Notes under the pieces: model-generated | Database searches by the model: none | What the model saw: only the letters and a program-made list of their open reading frames with translations | Told to the model about the DNA's origin: nothing | DNA from: Streptomyces roseirectus | Lineage (GTDB): Bacteria > Actinomycetota > Actinomycetes > Streptomycetales > Streptomycetaceae | DNA: 64,000 nucleotides | Assembly: GCF_014489635.1 (NCBI RefSeq) | Contig: NZ_CP060828.1 | Coordinates: 6,656,001 to 6,720,000, forward strand | Direction: 5' to 3' | Made by a program: the position numbers and the translations under genes | Part shown: positions 18,409-28,425 of the stretch, piece by piece | Position numbering within the stretch: position 1 is the stretch's first letter | Layout: each line of letters starts with the position of its first letter

Positions 18409-19866
18409 CTAGGCCCTGTCGCCGCCCGCGCGCGGCAGCCAGACCCACATCAGGGCGGCGCCCGCGATCAGGACGGCGGCGCTGGTGCGGAAGACGAGGG
18501 CGTAGCCGTCGGTCAGGGCGGCGGGGGTGGTGTGGTCGCCGGTGCGGGTGGCGGCGATGGTCGCCATGACGGCGAGGCCGAGGGCGCCGCCCATCGTGCG
18601 GGAGGTGTTGACGAGGCCGGAGACGACGCCCGAGTCGGCGCCGCCGACGCCCGAAGTGGCCAGTGCCGCCAGGGGGGTTGTGGCCAGGCCCGCGCCGAGC
18701 ATCATCAGGATGCCGGGCAGCACGATGTCGGTCAGGAGCGTGCCGTCCGCGCTCATCGCCGACTGCCATCCGAAGCCGGCCGCCGCGATCAGCGCGCCCA
18801 GCACCGCGACCGCGCGCGGGGACGCCGTCCGCATCAGTCTCGGTGCCAGCTTCGAGCCGATGATCACGGCGAACGAGCTGGGCATCTGGGCGAGGCCCGC
18901 CTCCAGCGGGGTGTAGCCGAGGACGTTCTGCGCGTACAGGGTCATGAAGAACCACATGCAGAACGTCGCCGAGCCGCTGATGAACATCGCCACGTTCGCC
19001 GACGCGACCTGCCTCAGCTTCAGCAGTCGCAGCGGCATCAGCGGGCTCTTCGCCCGCGCCTCGACCGCGAGGAACGCCGCGATGAGGACGACGCCGGCGG
19101 CGAGCGGCAGCAGCGCCGAGGCCGCCGTCCAGCCCTCGGACTCGGTGCGGGAGATGCCGAACGCCAGTGTCGCGAGACCGGCCGTGACCAGGACCGCGCC
19201 GGGGACGTCGAGCCGGCGGCCCGCCGCCGCGCGGGTCTCCGGGAGCCAGGCGAGGGCGCCCGCGAGGACCAGGGCGCCGATCGGGACGTTGATCAGCAGG
19301 ACCCAGCGCCAGGAGAGGGTGTCGACGAGGATCCCGCCGACCAGGCCGCCCGCCGAGCCGCCGCCCGCGCCGACCGCCGTCCATGTCGCTATCGCCCGCG
19401 CCCGCGCCGGGCCCTCGGGGACGGCCTCGGTGAGCAGCGTCAGCGTCGAGGGGGCGAGGATCGCGGCGCCGAGGCCCTGGACCGCGCGGGCCAGCAGCAG
19501 CTCCCATTCGGACTGGGCGAGGCCGCCGGCCAGCGAGGCCAGGGTGAACAGGGCGAGGCCGGTCAGGAACGTGCGCTTCCTGCCGTAGAGGTCGCCGGCC
19601 CGGCCGCCCAGCAGGAGGAAGCCGGCGAAGGTGATCGCGTACGCGTTCGCCACCCATTGCAGGCCCTCCGCGCTCAGGCCGAGGTCGGCGCGCATCGACG
19701 GGAGGGCGACGTTCACCACCGAGATGTCCAGCACGACCAGGAACTGTCCGGCGCAGGCGAGGGCGACGATCAGCCAGGCCGGGGGAGTGCGGCGGCCGGC
19801 CGGGGTCGGCGGGGGAGCGGTGGCGGGGGCCGTGGCGGGTTCGGGGGTGGAGGGCATGGTCGTCAT
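18409..19866 (-). CDS. MFS multidrug exporter, DHA2 (EmrB/QacA) family
   Basis: 485 residues with about fourteen hydrophobic segments. Motif A appears as GGRAGDLYGRKRTFL and motif C-like glycine-rich helices as GGGSAGGLVGGILVD. The N-terminus carries QFLVVLDISVVNVALPSM, typical of DHA2 drug/proton antiporters. It ends one base from the amidase start. It is divergent from a second MFS transporter across 272 bp; no dedicated regulator is adjacent. ATG 19857 is a possible alternative start. Substrate unknown. Confidence 0.88.
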   Translation of the reverse strand: MTTMPSTPEPATAPATAPPPTPAGRRTPPAWLIVALACAGQFLVVLDISVVNVALPSMRADLGLSAEGLQWVANAYAITFAGFLLLGGRAGDLYGRKRTFLTGLALFTLASLAGGLAQSEWELLLARAVQGLGAAILAPSTLTLLTEAVPEGPARARAIATWTAVGAGGGSAGGLVGGILVDTLSWRWVLLINVPIGALVLAGALAWLPETRAAAGRRLDVPGAVLVTAGLATLAFGISRTESEGWTAASALLPLAAGVVLIAAFLAVEARAKSPLMPLRLLKLRQVASANVAMFISGSATFCMWFFMTLYAQNVLGYTPLEAGLAQMPSSFAVIIGSKLAPRLMRTASPRAVAVLGALIAAAGFGWQSAMSADGTLLTDIVLPGILMMLGAGLATTPLAALATSGVGGADSGVVSGLVNTSRTMGGALGLAVMATIAATRTGDHTTPAALTDGYALVFRTSAAVLIAGAALMWVWLPRAGGDRA

Positions 19867-20138
19867 GGTCGCAAGCGGTTTGTCGTCCGCACATCGGGTT
19901 TTCGGAGCAGTGCGGCTCGTGCGGAGGGCTTACGCCTTTGTGCGGGGGCCCGGTGTCGTGATTCCGTGAGGTCCACGGCGTGCAGCGGAGGCGTTCCTCC
20001 GGTTTCCCAAGAAATGGTCAAGGATTCGTTAGACGCGCAAAGCAACGGAATAGTTGCCTGTGCATACGTCGTTCTGGCTGCACGTACCCCTTTTCTCCGC
20101 TCTACCCGGCCCTTCCGTGGCCTTGGAGGCCCCAGCCC

Positions 20139-21896
20139 ATGTCGCATACGCCGACCGACCGGACCACCCGCGAAGTGAGCGGTGCCGTCGTACCGGTCCT
20201 CGCCTTCGCGGGCATCGTGGTCGCGGTCATGCAGACCCTGCTCGTCCCCGTGATCAAGGACCTGCCCCAGCTCCTGAGCACCGCGCCCTCCGACGCGACC
20301 TGGGTCCTCACCTCCACCCTCCTCTCCGGCGCCGTCGCCACCCCGATCATGGGCCGCCTCGGCGACCTCTTCGGCAAGCGCCGGATGCTCGTCGCCAGCC
20401 TCTCCGTCATGGTCGTCGGCTCGCTGATCAGCGCCGTCACCAGCGATCTCCTCACCATGATCACCGGCCGCACCCTCCAGGGCTTCGCCATGGGCGCCAT
20501 CCCGCTCGGCATCGGGCTCATGCGTGACATGCTGCCCCGCGAGAAGCTCGGCTCCGCCATGGCGCTCATGAGCTCGTCCATCGGCGTCGGCGGCGGCCTC
20601 GCGCTGCCCGCCGCCGCGCTCGTCGCCCAGCACGCCGACTGGCACGCCCTTTTCTACGGCTCCGCCGGCCTCGGCGCCCTCTCCATCGTGCTGACCCTGC
20701 TCGTCGTGCCGGAGTCCCCCATGCGCGCCGAAGGGTCCTTCGACCTGCCGGGCGCGATCGGACTGTCCGCCGGGCTCGTCCTGCTCCTGCTGCCCATCAC
20801 CAAGGGCAGCGACTGGGGCTGGTCCTCCGGGACCACCCTCGGACTGTTCGCCGCGGCCGTCGTCGTCCTCGTACTGTGGGGGCTCTACGAGCTGCGGGCC
20901 GCGGCGCCCCTCGTCGACCTGCGCACCACCGCCCGGCGCGAGGTCCTGCTCACCAACCTCGCCTCGATCATGGTCGGCGTCAGCTTCTACGTCGTCTCCC
21001 TCGTCCTGCCCCAGCTGCTCCAGCTCCCCACCGCCACCGGGTACGGGCTCGGGCAGTCCATGGTCGTCGCCGGTCTGCTCGTCGCCCCGCTCGGGCTGAC
21101 CATGATGTTCACCGCGCCCGTGTACGCGCGGATCTCCGCCAAGTACGGGCCCAAGGTCACCCTCATCCTCGGGCTGATGATCATCGCCGTCGGGTACGGG
21201 GCCGGGCTCGGGCTCATGAGCGCGGCCTGGCAGAGCCTCGTCATCGCCGTCGTCCTCGGTGCGGGGATCGGGCTCGCGTACTCCTCGCTGCCGGCGCTCA
21301 TCGTCGGTGCCGTCCCCGCGTCCGAGACCGGGGCCGCCAATGGGCTCAACACGCTCATGCGGTCCATCGGGACGTCCGTCTCCAGCGCCGTGATCGGGAT
21401 GGTCCTCGCGAACACCGCTAACCATGTGGGGGGCGTTGCCGTCCCGACGATGCATGGGTTCCGGGTGTCCTTCCTCATCGCCACGGCCGCTGTTGCCGTG
21501 GGGCTCGTGCTGGCGTTGTTCCTGCCGGGGCGGGGTGCTTCGCAGGACGGGGGGCATACCCAGCTGCGGGCCAGCAGTGAGGAAGAGGCCAATCTTGAGC
21601 GGGCCTCGGCTGTTCTCCAGGGCTTTCGGGGGCGGGTGTTGTCCGCTTCCGGGGAGCCTGTCGCCCGGGCCAAGGTGACGCTCATCGACCGGCGGGGGCG
21701 GCAGGCTGGGGCTGTTGTCTCCGGTGAGGACGGGGAGTACGTCGTCGCCGTGCCGGGGGAGGGGGCGTATGTGCTTGCCGCTAAGGCGGTGGGGCATGGG
21801 CCGCTGGCCTCGCCGGCCAGTCATGCGGGGGTGGACGTGGTCGAGGTGGATCTCGCGTTGCCCGCGAGTGAGGGGGTTGTTTCCTCCGTTCAGTAG
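20139..21896 (+). CDS. MFS transporter with C-terminal carboxypeptidase-regulatory-like domain
   Basis: 585 residues from ATG 20139 (TTGGAGG eight bases upstream). The first 470 residues are an MFS exporter of the DHA2 type with motif A GRLGDLFGKRRMLV and about fourteen membrane segments. After a polar linker the last 85 residues (FRGRVLSASGEPVARAKVTL, DGEYVVAVPGEGAYVLAAKA) have the pattern of a CarboxypepD_reg/Cna-B-like beta-sandwich. The domain would face one side of the membrane and may bind substrate or a partner. The fusion is unusual for a transporter but in frame and intact. Confidence 0.85.
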   Translation: MSHTPTDRTTREVSGAVVPVLAFAGIVVAVMQTLLVPVIKDLPQLLSTAPSDATWVLTSTLLSGAVATPIMGRLGDLFGKRRMLVASLSVMVVGSLISAVTSDLLTMITGRTLQGFAMGAIPLGIGLMRDMLPREKLGSAMALMSSSIGVGGGLALPAAALVAQHADWHALFYGSAGLGALSIVLTLLVVPESPMRAEGSFDLPGAIGLSAGLVLLLLPITKGSDWGWSSGTTLGLFAAAVVVLVLWGLYELRAAAPLVDLRTTARREVLLTNLASIMVGVSFYVVSLVLPQLLQLPTATGYGLGQSMVVAGLLVAPLGLTMMFTAPVYARISAKYGPKVTLILGLMIIAVGYGAGLGLMSAAWQSLVIAVVLGAGIGLAYSSLPALIVGAVPASETGAANGLNTLMRSIGTSVSSAVIGMVLANTANHVGGVAVPTMHGFRVSFLIATAAVAVGLVLALFLPGRGASQDGGHTQLRASSEEEANLERASAVLQGFRGRVLSASGEPVARAKVTLIDRRGRQAGAVVSGEDGEYVVAVPGEGAYVLAAKAVGHGPLASPASHAGVDVVEVDLALPASEGVVSSVQ

Positions 21897-21933
21897 GGGG
21901 TGGGCCGGGGCTGTGTGGCGGGCTGCGGGTTTG

Positions 21934-22748
<815 letters not shown>

Positions 22749-22829
22749 AGTGACCTGGGAACCAGGGGGAGTTGACCCGGTTCGTCCCTGCGTGGGCCGG
22801 TAAAATGATCTCGTGGGGAAGGGGGCCGG

Positions 22830-23567
22830 ATGGACCGGAACATACGTACCGTCGACGACGTGCTCGACCTGCTGGACAGCCTCTTCACGGCCGACGCCGA
22901 CCGGTGGAGCGACGGCGCCGGCGGCGACTGGTGGGACCGCTTCTACGCGGACCGCTCGCGGTCCGTGCCGTTCTTCGTCGACAAGCCTGACGAAAACCTC
23001 GCCGACCTCGTCGAACGCGGGGTCCTGACCGGCGGGCGCGCCCTCGAACTCGGCTGCGGTCCCGGCCGCAACGCCCGCTACCTCGCCGCCCACGGCTACG
23101 AGGTCGACGCCGTCGACATCTCCCCGGCCGCCGTCCGCTGGGCCGGCGAACGGGCCCGCGAGGCGGGTGTGGACGTGCGCTTCCACCTCGGCGACGCGTT
23201 CAAGCTCGTCGGCACCGAGCTGACGGGGTCCTACGACCTCGTCTACGACTCCGGGTGTTTCCATCACCTGCCTCCTCATCGCCGTGTCTCCTATCTGGGT
23301 CTCCTCGACCGGGCGCTCGCACCCGGCGGGTACTTCGGACTGAACTGCTTCGCCGTCGGCGGGATGGGCTCCGAACTCCCCGACGCCGACTTCTACCGGG
23401 AAGGCGGCCTCCAGGGCGGCCTCGCCTACACCGACGCCTCCCTGCGGACGATCTTCGCCGGGCTGACCGAGGTCCAGCTGCGGCGTATGCGGAAGCTGGG
23501 GGAGGGGGCCTCCTGCTTCGGCGAGGACTTCCTGTGGACCGCGTTGTTCCGGCGGGGTGGGGCGTAG
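22830..23567 (+). CDS. Class I SAM-dependent methyltransferase (Methyltransf_25-like)
   Basis: 245 residues with ALELGCGPGRNARYLAAHGY (motif I), VDAVDISPAAVRWA (post-I) and YDLVYDSGCFHHLPPHRRVS, the pattern of thiopurine/tellurite-like small-molecule methyltransferases. ATG 22830 is preceded by GGGGAAGGGG. The PFFVDKPDENL segment before motif I is typical of this subgroup. It may form an operon with 22101. Substrate unknown. Confidence 0.83.
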   Translation: MDRNIRTVDDVLDLLDSLFTADADRWSDGAGGDWWDRFYADRSRSVPFFVDKPDENLADLVERGVLTGGRALELGCGPGRNARYLAAHGYEVDAVDISPAAVRWAGERAREAGVDVRFHLGDAFKLVGTELTGSYDLVYDSGCFHHLPPHRRVSYLGLLDRALAPGGYFGLNCFAVGGMGSELPDADFYREGGLQGGLAYTDASLRTIFAGLTEVQLRRMRKLGEGASCFGEDFLWTALFRRGGA

Positions 23568-23833
23568 GCGGGGTGTGGGTAGGGCGGACGGGTGGGGTGG
23601 GCCGGTGGTTCGGGGGCGGGGCCTGTGCGGGCGGCCCTACCACGGGGTTGGTCGTCTGAGCCGGGGCTCGTGTGAACTGGTGGTCCGTGTGAGCCGGTGA
23701 CTTGTGGGCGGGGTCGTGCGGGTGGACGGGGCTCGGCGGGGTTCGGGTTGGCCGGCGGTTCGTCGGCGGGGTTCGTGTGGCGGGTCCGTGTAGGCGGGGT
23801 CCGTGTGGGCGGCTCTCAGGGCTGGGTGGGTTT
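23568..23833. other. Convergent intergenic region with degenerate G-rich repeats
   Basis: 266 bp without a gene. It is made of variations on GGCGGGGTTCGTGTGGCGGG / GGTCCGTGTGGGCGG, an imperfect short tandem repeat. No clean hairpin or coding frame was found. Confidence 0.5.
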
Positions 23834-24523
23834 CTACAGCCAGCCCTGTTGTCTTGCCTCTCGGACCGCTTCCGTGCGGTTGCGGGTGCCCGTCTTGCCG
23901 ATCGCCGCGGAGAGGTAGTTGCGGACCGTCGACTCCGACAGCCGCAGCCTCACCGCGATGTCCGCCACGGTCGCGCCGTCGGCCGACGCCTCCAGGACCC
24001 CTCGCTCACGGGTCGTCAACGGGTTCGGGCCGGCCGTCAGGGCTGCCGCCGCCAGCGCCGGGTCCACCACCGTCTCCCCGGTCAGGACCTTCCTGATCGC
24101 CTGCGCCAGCTCCTCCACCGGCCCGTCCTTGACCAGGAACCCCGCTGCCCCCGCCTCCATCGCCCGCCGCAGATACCCCGGCCGCCCGAACGTCGTCAGG
24201 ATCAGCACCCGGCAGTCCGGCACCTCGTCCCGCAACTCCGCCGCCGCGTCGAGCCCGCTCTTGCCCGGCAGCTCGATGTCGAGGAGGGCCACATCGGGAC
24301 GGCACACCAGCGCCGTGTCCACGATCACGTCCCCGGCGCCGATCTGCGCCACCACCTCGATGTCCGGCTCCATCCCCAGCAGCAGCGCCAGCGCGCCTCG
24401 CATCATGCCCTGGTCCTCCGCGAGGAGCACCCGGATCGACTTCGCGGGACGGTGACTGCTCGGCATCTCGCTCTCCGACGGGTCCATCGGGGAGTACGGC
24501 GAGTTCAGGGGGCTGCTGGTCAC
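23834..24523 (-). CDS. NarL/FixJ-type response regulator
   Basis: 229 residues. The receiver domain has LLAEDQGMMRGAL (acidic pocket), phospho-acceptor Asp in VALLDIELPGKSG, and the conserved Thr and Lys in LILTTFGRPG and GFLVKDG. The C-terminal LuxR-type helix-turn-helix is LTTRERGVLEASADGATVAD ... LSESTVRNYLSAAIGKTGTR. It pairs with the kinase at 24520 through a GTGA overlap in which the kinase stop and this GTG start share bases. About 30 unstructured N-terminal residues precede the receiver domain; internal Met13 or Met20 starts are possible. Confidence 0.9.
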   Translation of the reverse strand: MTSSPLNSPYSPMDPSESEMPSSHRPAKSIRVLLAEDQGMMRGALALLLGMEPDIEVVAQIGAGDVIVDTALVCRPDVALLDIELPGKSGLDAAAELRDEVPDCRVLILTTFGRPGYLRRAMEAGAAGFLVKDGPVEELAQAIRKVLTGETVVDPALAAAALTAGPNPLTTRERGVLEASADGATVADIAVRLRLSESTVRNYLSAAIGKTGTRNRTEAVREARQQGWL

Positions 24524-26142
24524 GGGGACAGCCTAGGGTCGGGGCCCGCCGACGGCGCGGTGTGGCAGGGCTCCTCGGCGGGGCGCACGGTATACACACC
24601 CGGCGCACACGCCTCCGGATGCCAACCGTCCAGACTCCCGGCGCCGTGCACGGGGTCCCGTCGGCCGGGGCCGCTTCCCGAGTAGTCCTCGGCCTCCGTC
24701 GGCAGCTCCGCCGTCACTGTGAACCCGCCTCGCGCACCCGGCCCGGCCTCCAGCGTGCCGCCGGCTGCGGCGAGGCGTTCACGGAGGCCGATGAGTCCGG
24801 TGCCGCGGGTTGGGGGAGTGAGGGGAGGGGCGGTTGGGGGAAGCGTGGTGGAGGGTTCGGGAGTGCTTGCCGGTGTGGCGGTGTCCGGGGCTTCGGTGCC
24901 GGTGCCGGTGCCGGTGGCTGTGTCCTTGGCCGTGTCCGTGGTGGGGGCGTCGGGTTTCGGGGCGGTGGTTCCCGGGATGCCTGCGTCCGGGGTGCCTGTG
25001 GAGTGGGCGCCGGTCGCTGGGGTGCTGGGGTCCTGGCTTGCCGCGTCCGCGTCCGTGGCTGAGTCTGTGGCCGAGTCCGTGGCCGTGGCGTCGCCGTCCA
25101 GGTCGGCGTCCGTTTCCGTCGCCCTTGCCAACGGGGCCGGGCCCTGTCCGGTCGGCCTCGCCGGTGGGCCGTCGTCCGTCACTGTCAGGCGGACCCGTTC
25201 CAGGGTTCCCGTGAGGGTCACGGTGCAGTGGGTCGCCTTGCTGTGGCGGACGATGTTGGTGACGGACTCGCGGACGACCCAGGCGAGGAGGGCGGCTGTC
25301 TGGGGGGAGAGGGGTGGGCCGGACTCGGTGACGGTGGGGGTGATGCCGGCGGTCGTGAGGGTGGAGCGGGCGCGGTCCAGTTCGGCGGTGAGGGTGCTCT
25401 CGCGGTAGCCGGTGACCGCCTCGCGGATCTCGGTGAGGGCCTGGCGGCCGACCGACTCGATGTCCGTGATCTGGGCGAGGGCCGCGTCCAGGTTCCTCGG
25501 GGCCAGGCGGCGGGCGGCCTCGGACTTCACGACGATCACGGAGAGGGTGTGGCCCAGCAGGTCGTGCAGGTCACGGGAGAACCGCAGGCGCTCCCGCTCC
25601 ACCGCCCGCCTTGCCAGCTCCTCGCGGGCGGAGCGCAGCTCCCGCACGGTGTCGGCGAGGGAGAGGACCGCCGCCGTCACCAGCATCGAGATCCACGTCG
25701 CGTACGTCGTGTCCAGGCTGTCCCAGCCCTGGCGCAGGGCGCCGATCGCCGCCGCGAGCGCGGTCAGGACGAGGCCCACCCAGCGCAGGTGCGGCATCCT
25801 CACCGCCGCGCCCGTCGCGAGGCCGAGCAGCGGGAAGAAGAGGAGCCAGGCGCCGCCGTAGCCCAGGGCCAGCGCGCAGGTGATCAGGGTCAGCAGGGCG
25901 AGTGCGACCCTCGTCCGCCTCGATTCCCTGGTCTCCTGGAGGAAGGCGCGGAAGACGACGTAGATGTAGAGCGAGTTGAAGGCGAGCAGACCCAGGCCGC
26001 CGATCACCGGGTTCGGGGTCTCGGGACGGAAGAGGTTGGAGAAGGCGCCCAGGCCGATCAGCAGCCAGGGCAGCATGCTGAAGCCGCTGAGGGTGAGGGC
26101 TCCGGGCTCCTCGGCTTTCCCCGCCTCGCGTTTTCTGCGCAT
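24520..26142 (-). CDS. DesK-type sensor histidine kinase with a large low-complexity insertion in its ATPase domain
   Basis: 540 residues. Five or six membrane helices (23-165) precede the HisKA_3 dimerisation helix, with phospho-acceptor His193 in SRDLHDLLGHTL, then a GHKL domain with an N-box at 290-303 (VRESVTNIVRHSKA). The D-box VTDDGP (321-326) should be followed within about ten residues by the G-box, GTGLIGLRERL, but that lies at 447-457. About 120 residues rich in Thr, Ala, Asp and Pro, including TDSATDSATD, separate them. A further 60-residue tail follows the domain. The frame is open, so the insert seems tolerated, perhaps looped out of the ATP lid. It co-translates with the response regulator. 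Confidence 0.88.
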   Translation of the reverse strand: MRRKREAGKAEEPGALTLSGFSMLPWLLIGLGAFSNLFRPETPNPVIGGLGLLAFNSLYIYVVFRAFLQETRESRRTRVALALLTLITCALALGYGGAWLLFFPLLGLATGAAVRMPHLRWVGLVLTALAAAIGALRQGWDSLDTTYATWISMLVTAAVLSLADTVRELRSAREELARRAVERERLRFSRDLHDLLGHTLSVIVVKSEAARRLAPRNLDAALAQITDIESVGRQALTEIREAVTGYRESTLTAELDRARSTLTTAGITPTVTESGPPLSPQTAALLAWVVRESVTNIVRHSKATHCTVTLTGTLERVRLTVTDDGPPARPTGQGPAPLARATETDADLDGDATATDSATDSATDADAASQDPSTPATGAHSTGTPDAGIPGTTAPKPDAPTTDTAKDTATGTGTGTEAPDTATPASTPEPSTTLPPTAPPLTPPTRGTGLIGLRERLAAAGGTLEAGPGARGGFTVTAELPTEAEDYSGSGPGRRDPVHGAGSLDGWHPEACAPGVYTVRPAEEPCHTAPSAGPDPRLSP

Positions 26143-26451
26143 CCTGTGTTCCCCCGTCCGGTCGTGCCGTCGATCGCTGTGATCTCGAAGCTACGCGCCT
26201 CGCCACCTTGCACGGCAGATCCGTCCGTACCGACTCCAGCAGTACAAATGTCACAGCCTTCCGGCTTCTTCCGGACACCAGGATCTGATGACTCGTCAGG
26301 AGCCTTCACATTCAAACTGCCCTCGGCTATACCTAGGGCGCCGGACTGGAACAGGTTTCAATCCGGCCCGTGACGACCTCGGTGCGGCCGACGGTGCGGA
26401 CAGCCGTGCCGAGGTCTTCGGCGCACCGAAGCCCCACCCCAGGGAGTCCCC
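26143..26451. other. Divergent regulatory region, kinase / steroid block 2
   Basis: 309 bp holding the promoter of the two-component operon on the minus strand and that of the MaoC gene on the plus strand. The only element I can identify is the KstR-type box at 26347-26360. No short gene is supported. Confidence 0.6.
26347..26360. promoter_or_regulatory. Perfect KstR-type operator upstream of the MaoC operon
   Basis: T-GG-AAC-AG-GTT-TC-A matches TnnAACnnGTTnnA exactly, 92 bp before the MaoC start. It links this block to the repressor gene 15 kb away. Confidence 0.68.
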
Positions 26452-27309
26452 TTGCCCATCGACGCCCGTGAAGCCCTCGCCGCCGCACCCCGCACCGGCG
26501 AGATCGCCTGGACCCGCAAGGACGTTCAGCTCTACCACCTCGGCATCGGCGCCGGCCGCCCCGCGACCGGCCCGGACGAGCTGCGCTACACCCTGGAGTC
26601 CCGCCTGCACGTTCTCCCGAGCTTCGCGACCGTCGCCGGAAACGGCTCGCCCGGGGTGATAAGTGGCCTGTCGATGCCGGGAGTCGACGTCGATCTGTCC
26701 CAAGTCCTGCACAGCGGACAGTCGTTGACGATCCACCGCCCGCTCCCCGTCGAGGGCACCGCCACCGCGACCGGCCGCATCGCCGCCGTGTACGACAAGG
26801 GCAAGGCCGCCGTCCTCGTCATGCGCACCGAAGTCACCGACGCCCAGGGCCCGTTGTGGACCGGCGACGCGCACATCTTCGTGCGGGGCGAGGGCGGCTG
26901 GGGCGGCGAGCGGGGACCCTCCGGACGCCTCGAACCCCCCACCGGGGACCCGGACTTGACCGTGGAGTGCCCGATCCGCGAGGACCAGGCGCTCCTGTAC
27001 CGCCTGTCCGGCGACCTCAACCCCCTGCATGCCGACCCCGACTTCGCGAAGCGCGCCGGGTTCGAACGGCCCATCCTGCACGGCCTGTGCACGTACGGCA
27101 TGACGCTGAAGGCCGTCGTGGACACGGTGTTGGGCGGCGACGTCGGCCAAGTCCGCGCCTACGACACGCGGTTCGCCGGAGTCGTGTACCCGGGGGAGAC
27201 GCTGCGCGTCCGGATGTGGCGCGGCGAGGGCGCCGTGCGCGTCGCGGTGAGCGCCGTCGAGCGGGACGACGCGCCCGTCCTCGCCGACACGATCGTGCAA
27301 CACACCTGA
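26452..27309 (+). CDS. MaoC-family enoyl-CoA hydratase (double hotdog)
   Basis: 285 residues, matching two fused hotdog domains. The active second half contains the hydratase-2 signature YRLSGDLNPLHADPDFAKRA with catalytic Asp188 and His193, followed by ERPILHGLCTYG. The first half lacks it, as in eukaryotic-type MFE-2 hydratases and mycobacterial steroid-side-chain hydratases. It hydrates trans-2-enoyl-CoA to the 3-hydroxyacyl-CoA. The TTG start at 26452 has CAGGGAGT correctly upstream. It leads the operon with the dehydrogenase at 27340 and SDR at 28426. Confidence 0.87.
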   Translation: MPIDAREALAAAPRTGEIAWTRKDVQLYHLGIGAGRPATGPDELRYTLESRLHVLPSFATVAGNGSPGVISGLSMPGVDVDLSQVLHSGQSLTIHRPLPVEGTATATGRIAAVYDKGKAAVLVMRTEVTDAQGPLWTGDAHIFVRGEGGWGGERGPSGRLEPPTGDPDLTVECPIREDQALLYRLSGDLNPLHADPDFAKRAGFERPILHGLCTYGMTLKAVVDTVLGGDVGQVRAYDTRFAGVVYPGETLRVRMWRGEGAVRVAVSAVERDDAPVLADTIVQHT

Positions 27310-27339
27310 TTTCGCGATGCCTTGAGGGGAGCCGCAGCC

Positions 27340-28416
27340 ATGCGCGCAGCCGTACTGCACGAGATCGGTCAGGACAAGCTGGAGGTTCTCGACGACGTCG
27401 AGGCCGTGGGGTTCGGGCCCGGCCGGGTCAGGATCCGGGTGCGTGCGACGGGGCTGTGCCACTCGGACCTGTCCGCGATGAGCGGGGTACTGCCGCAGCC
27501 GGGGCCTTTCGTGCCGGGGCACGAGGGCGCGGGCGAGATCGTCGAAGTCGGGGAAGGAGTAAGCCACTTGAAGGCCGGGGACCGGGTCGTCGTCTGCTGG
27601 CTGCCGGCCTGCGGCGCCTGTCCCGCCTGCAAGCGCGGGCAGACCCAGCTGTGTCTCGCCGGGTTCATGAACGCGGGCACCCCCAACTTCCGCCGCCCCA
27701 GCGGCGATGTGTTCGGTTTCGCCGGGACCGGGACGTTCACCGAGGAGGTCGTCGTCGACGCCGGGTGCGCGGTGCCGATCCCCGACGACGTGCCTTTCGA
27801 CATCGCCGCGCTCATCGGCTGCGGCGTGACGACCGGCCTCGGCGCCGCCCTCAACACCGCTGACGTGGAAGCCGGTTCGTCCGTCGCCGTGATCGGCTGC
27901 GGGGGCGTCGGGATCTCCGCGATCCAGGGGGCGCGGCTCAAGGGCGCCGCCGAGATCGTCGCCGTCGACCCCGTCGCCTCCCGCCGCGAGGCCGCTCTCA
28001 ACTTCGGTGCCACGAAGGCGGTTTCGCCGGACGAGCTGCCCTCGGTCAAGCAAGAGGTCACCGGCGGCGAGGGGTTCGACTACGTCTTCGAGGTCGTCGG
28101 CCGCTCGGTCACCGCGCGCACCGCCTACGAGAACACCCGGCGCGGCGGCACCCTCGTCGTCGTCGGCGCGGGCGCGATGGACGACTACCTCCAACTCAGC
28201 ATGTTCGAGCTGTTCTTCGACGAGAAGCGGATCCTGCCGTCCATGTACGGCGGCGGCGACGTCCTGCGGTCCTACGAGCGGACGATCGCCCTCTGGCGTG
28301 CCGGGCGCATCGACCTCGCCGGGCTCATCACGCACCGCGTCCCGCTCGCGGACGTCAACGAAGCCCTCGATCAGATGCGCACCGGGACCTCGCTGCGCAC
28401 CTGCATCGAGATCTGA
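27340..28416 (+). CDS. Zinc-dependent alcohol dehydrogenase (MDR family)
   Basis: 358 residues. Catalytic-zinc ligands are Cys40 (GLCHSDL), His61 (GHEGAGEIVE) and a Cys in ALIGCGVTTG; the structural zinc site is Cys91, 94, 97 and 105. The NAD-binding glycine motif is VIGCGGVGISAIQGA. This matches class III-like or mycobacterial AdhD-like MDR enzymes. It would oxidise an alcohol or hydroxy intermediate to an aldehyde or ketone. ATG 27340 has GAGGGGAGCC upstream. It sits between the MaoC hydratase and SDR in one transcript under a KstR-type box. Confidence 0.88.
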   Translation: MRAAVLHEIGQDKLEVLDDVEAVGFGPGRVRIRVRATGLCHSDLSAMSGVLPQPGPFVPGHEGAGEIVEVGEGVSHLKAGDRVVVCWLPACGACPACKRGQTQLCLAGFMNAGTPNFRRPSGDVFGFAGTGTFTEEVVVDAGCAVPIPDDVPFDIAALIGCGVTTGLGAALNTADVEAGSSVAVIGCGGVGISAIQGARLKGAAEIVAVDPVASRREAALNFGATKAVSPDELPSVKQEVTGGEGFDYVFEVVGRSVTARTAYENTRRGGTLVVVGAGAMDDYLQLSMFELFFDEKRILPSMYGGGDVLRSYERTIALWRAGRIDLAGLITHRVPLADVNEALDQMRTGTSLRTCIEI

Positions 28417-28425
28417 GGGGGCATC

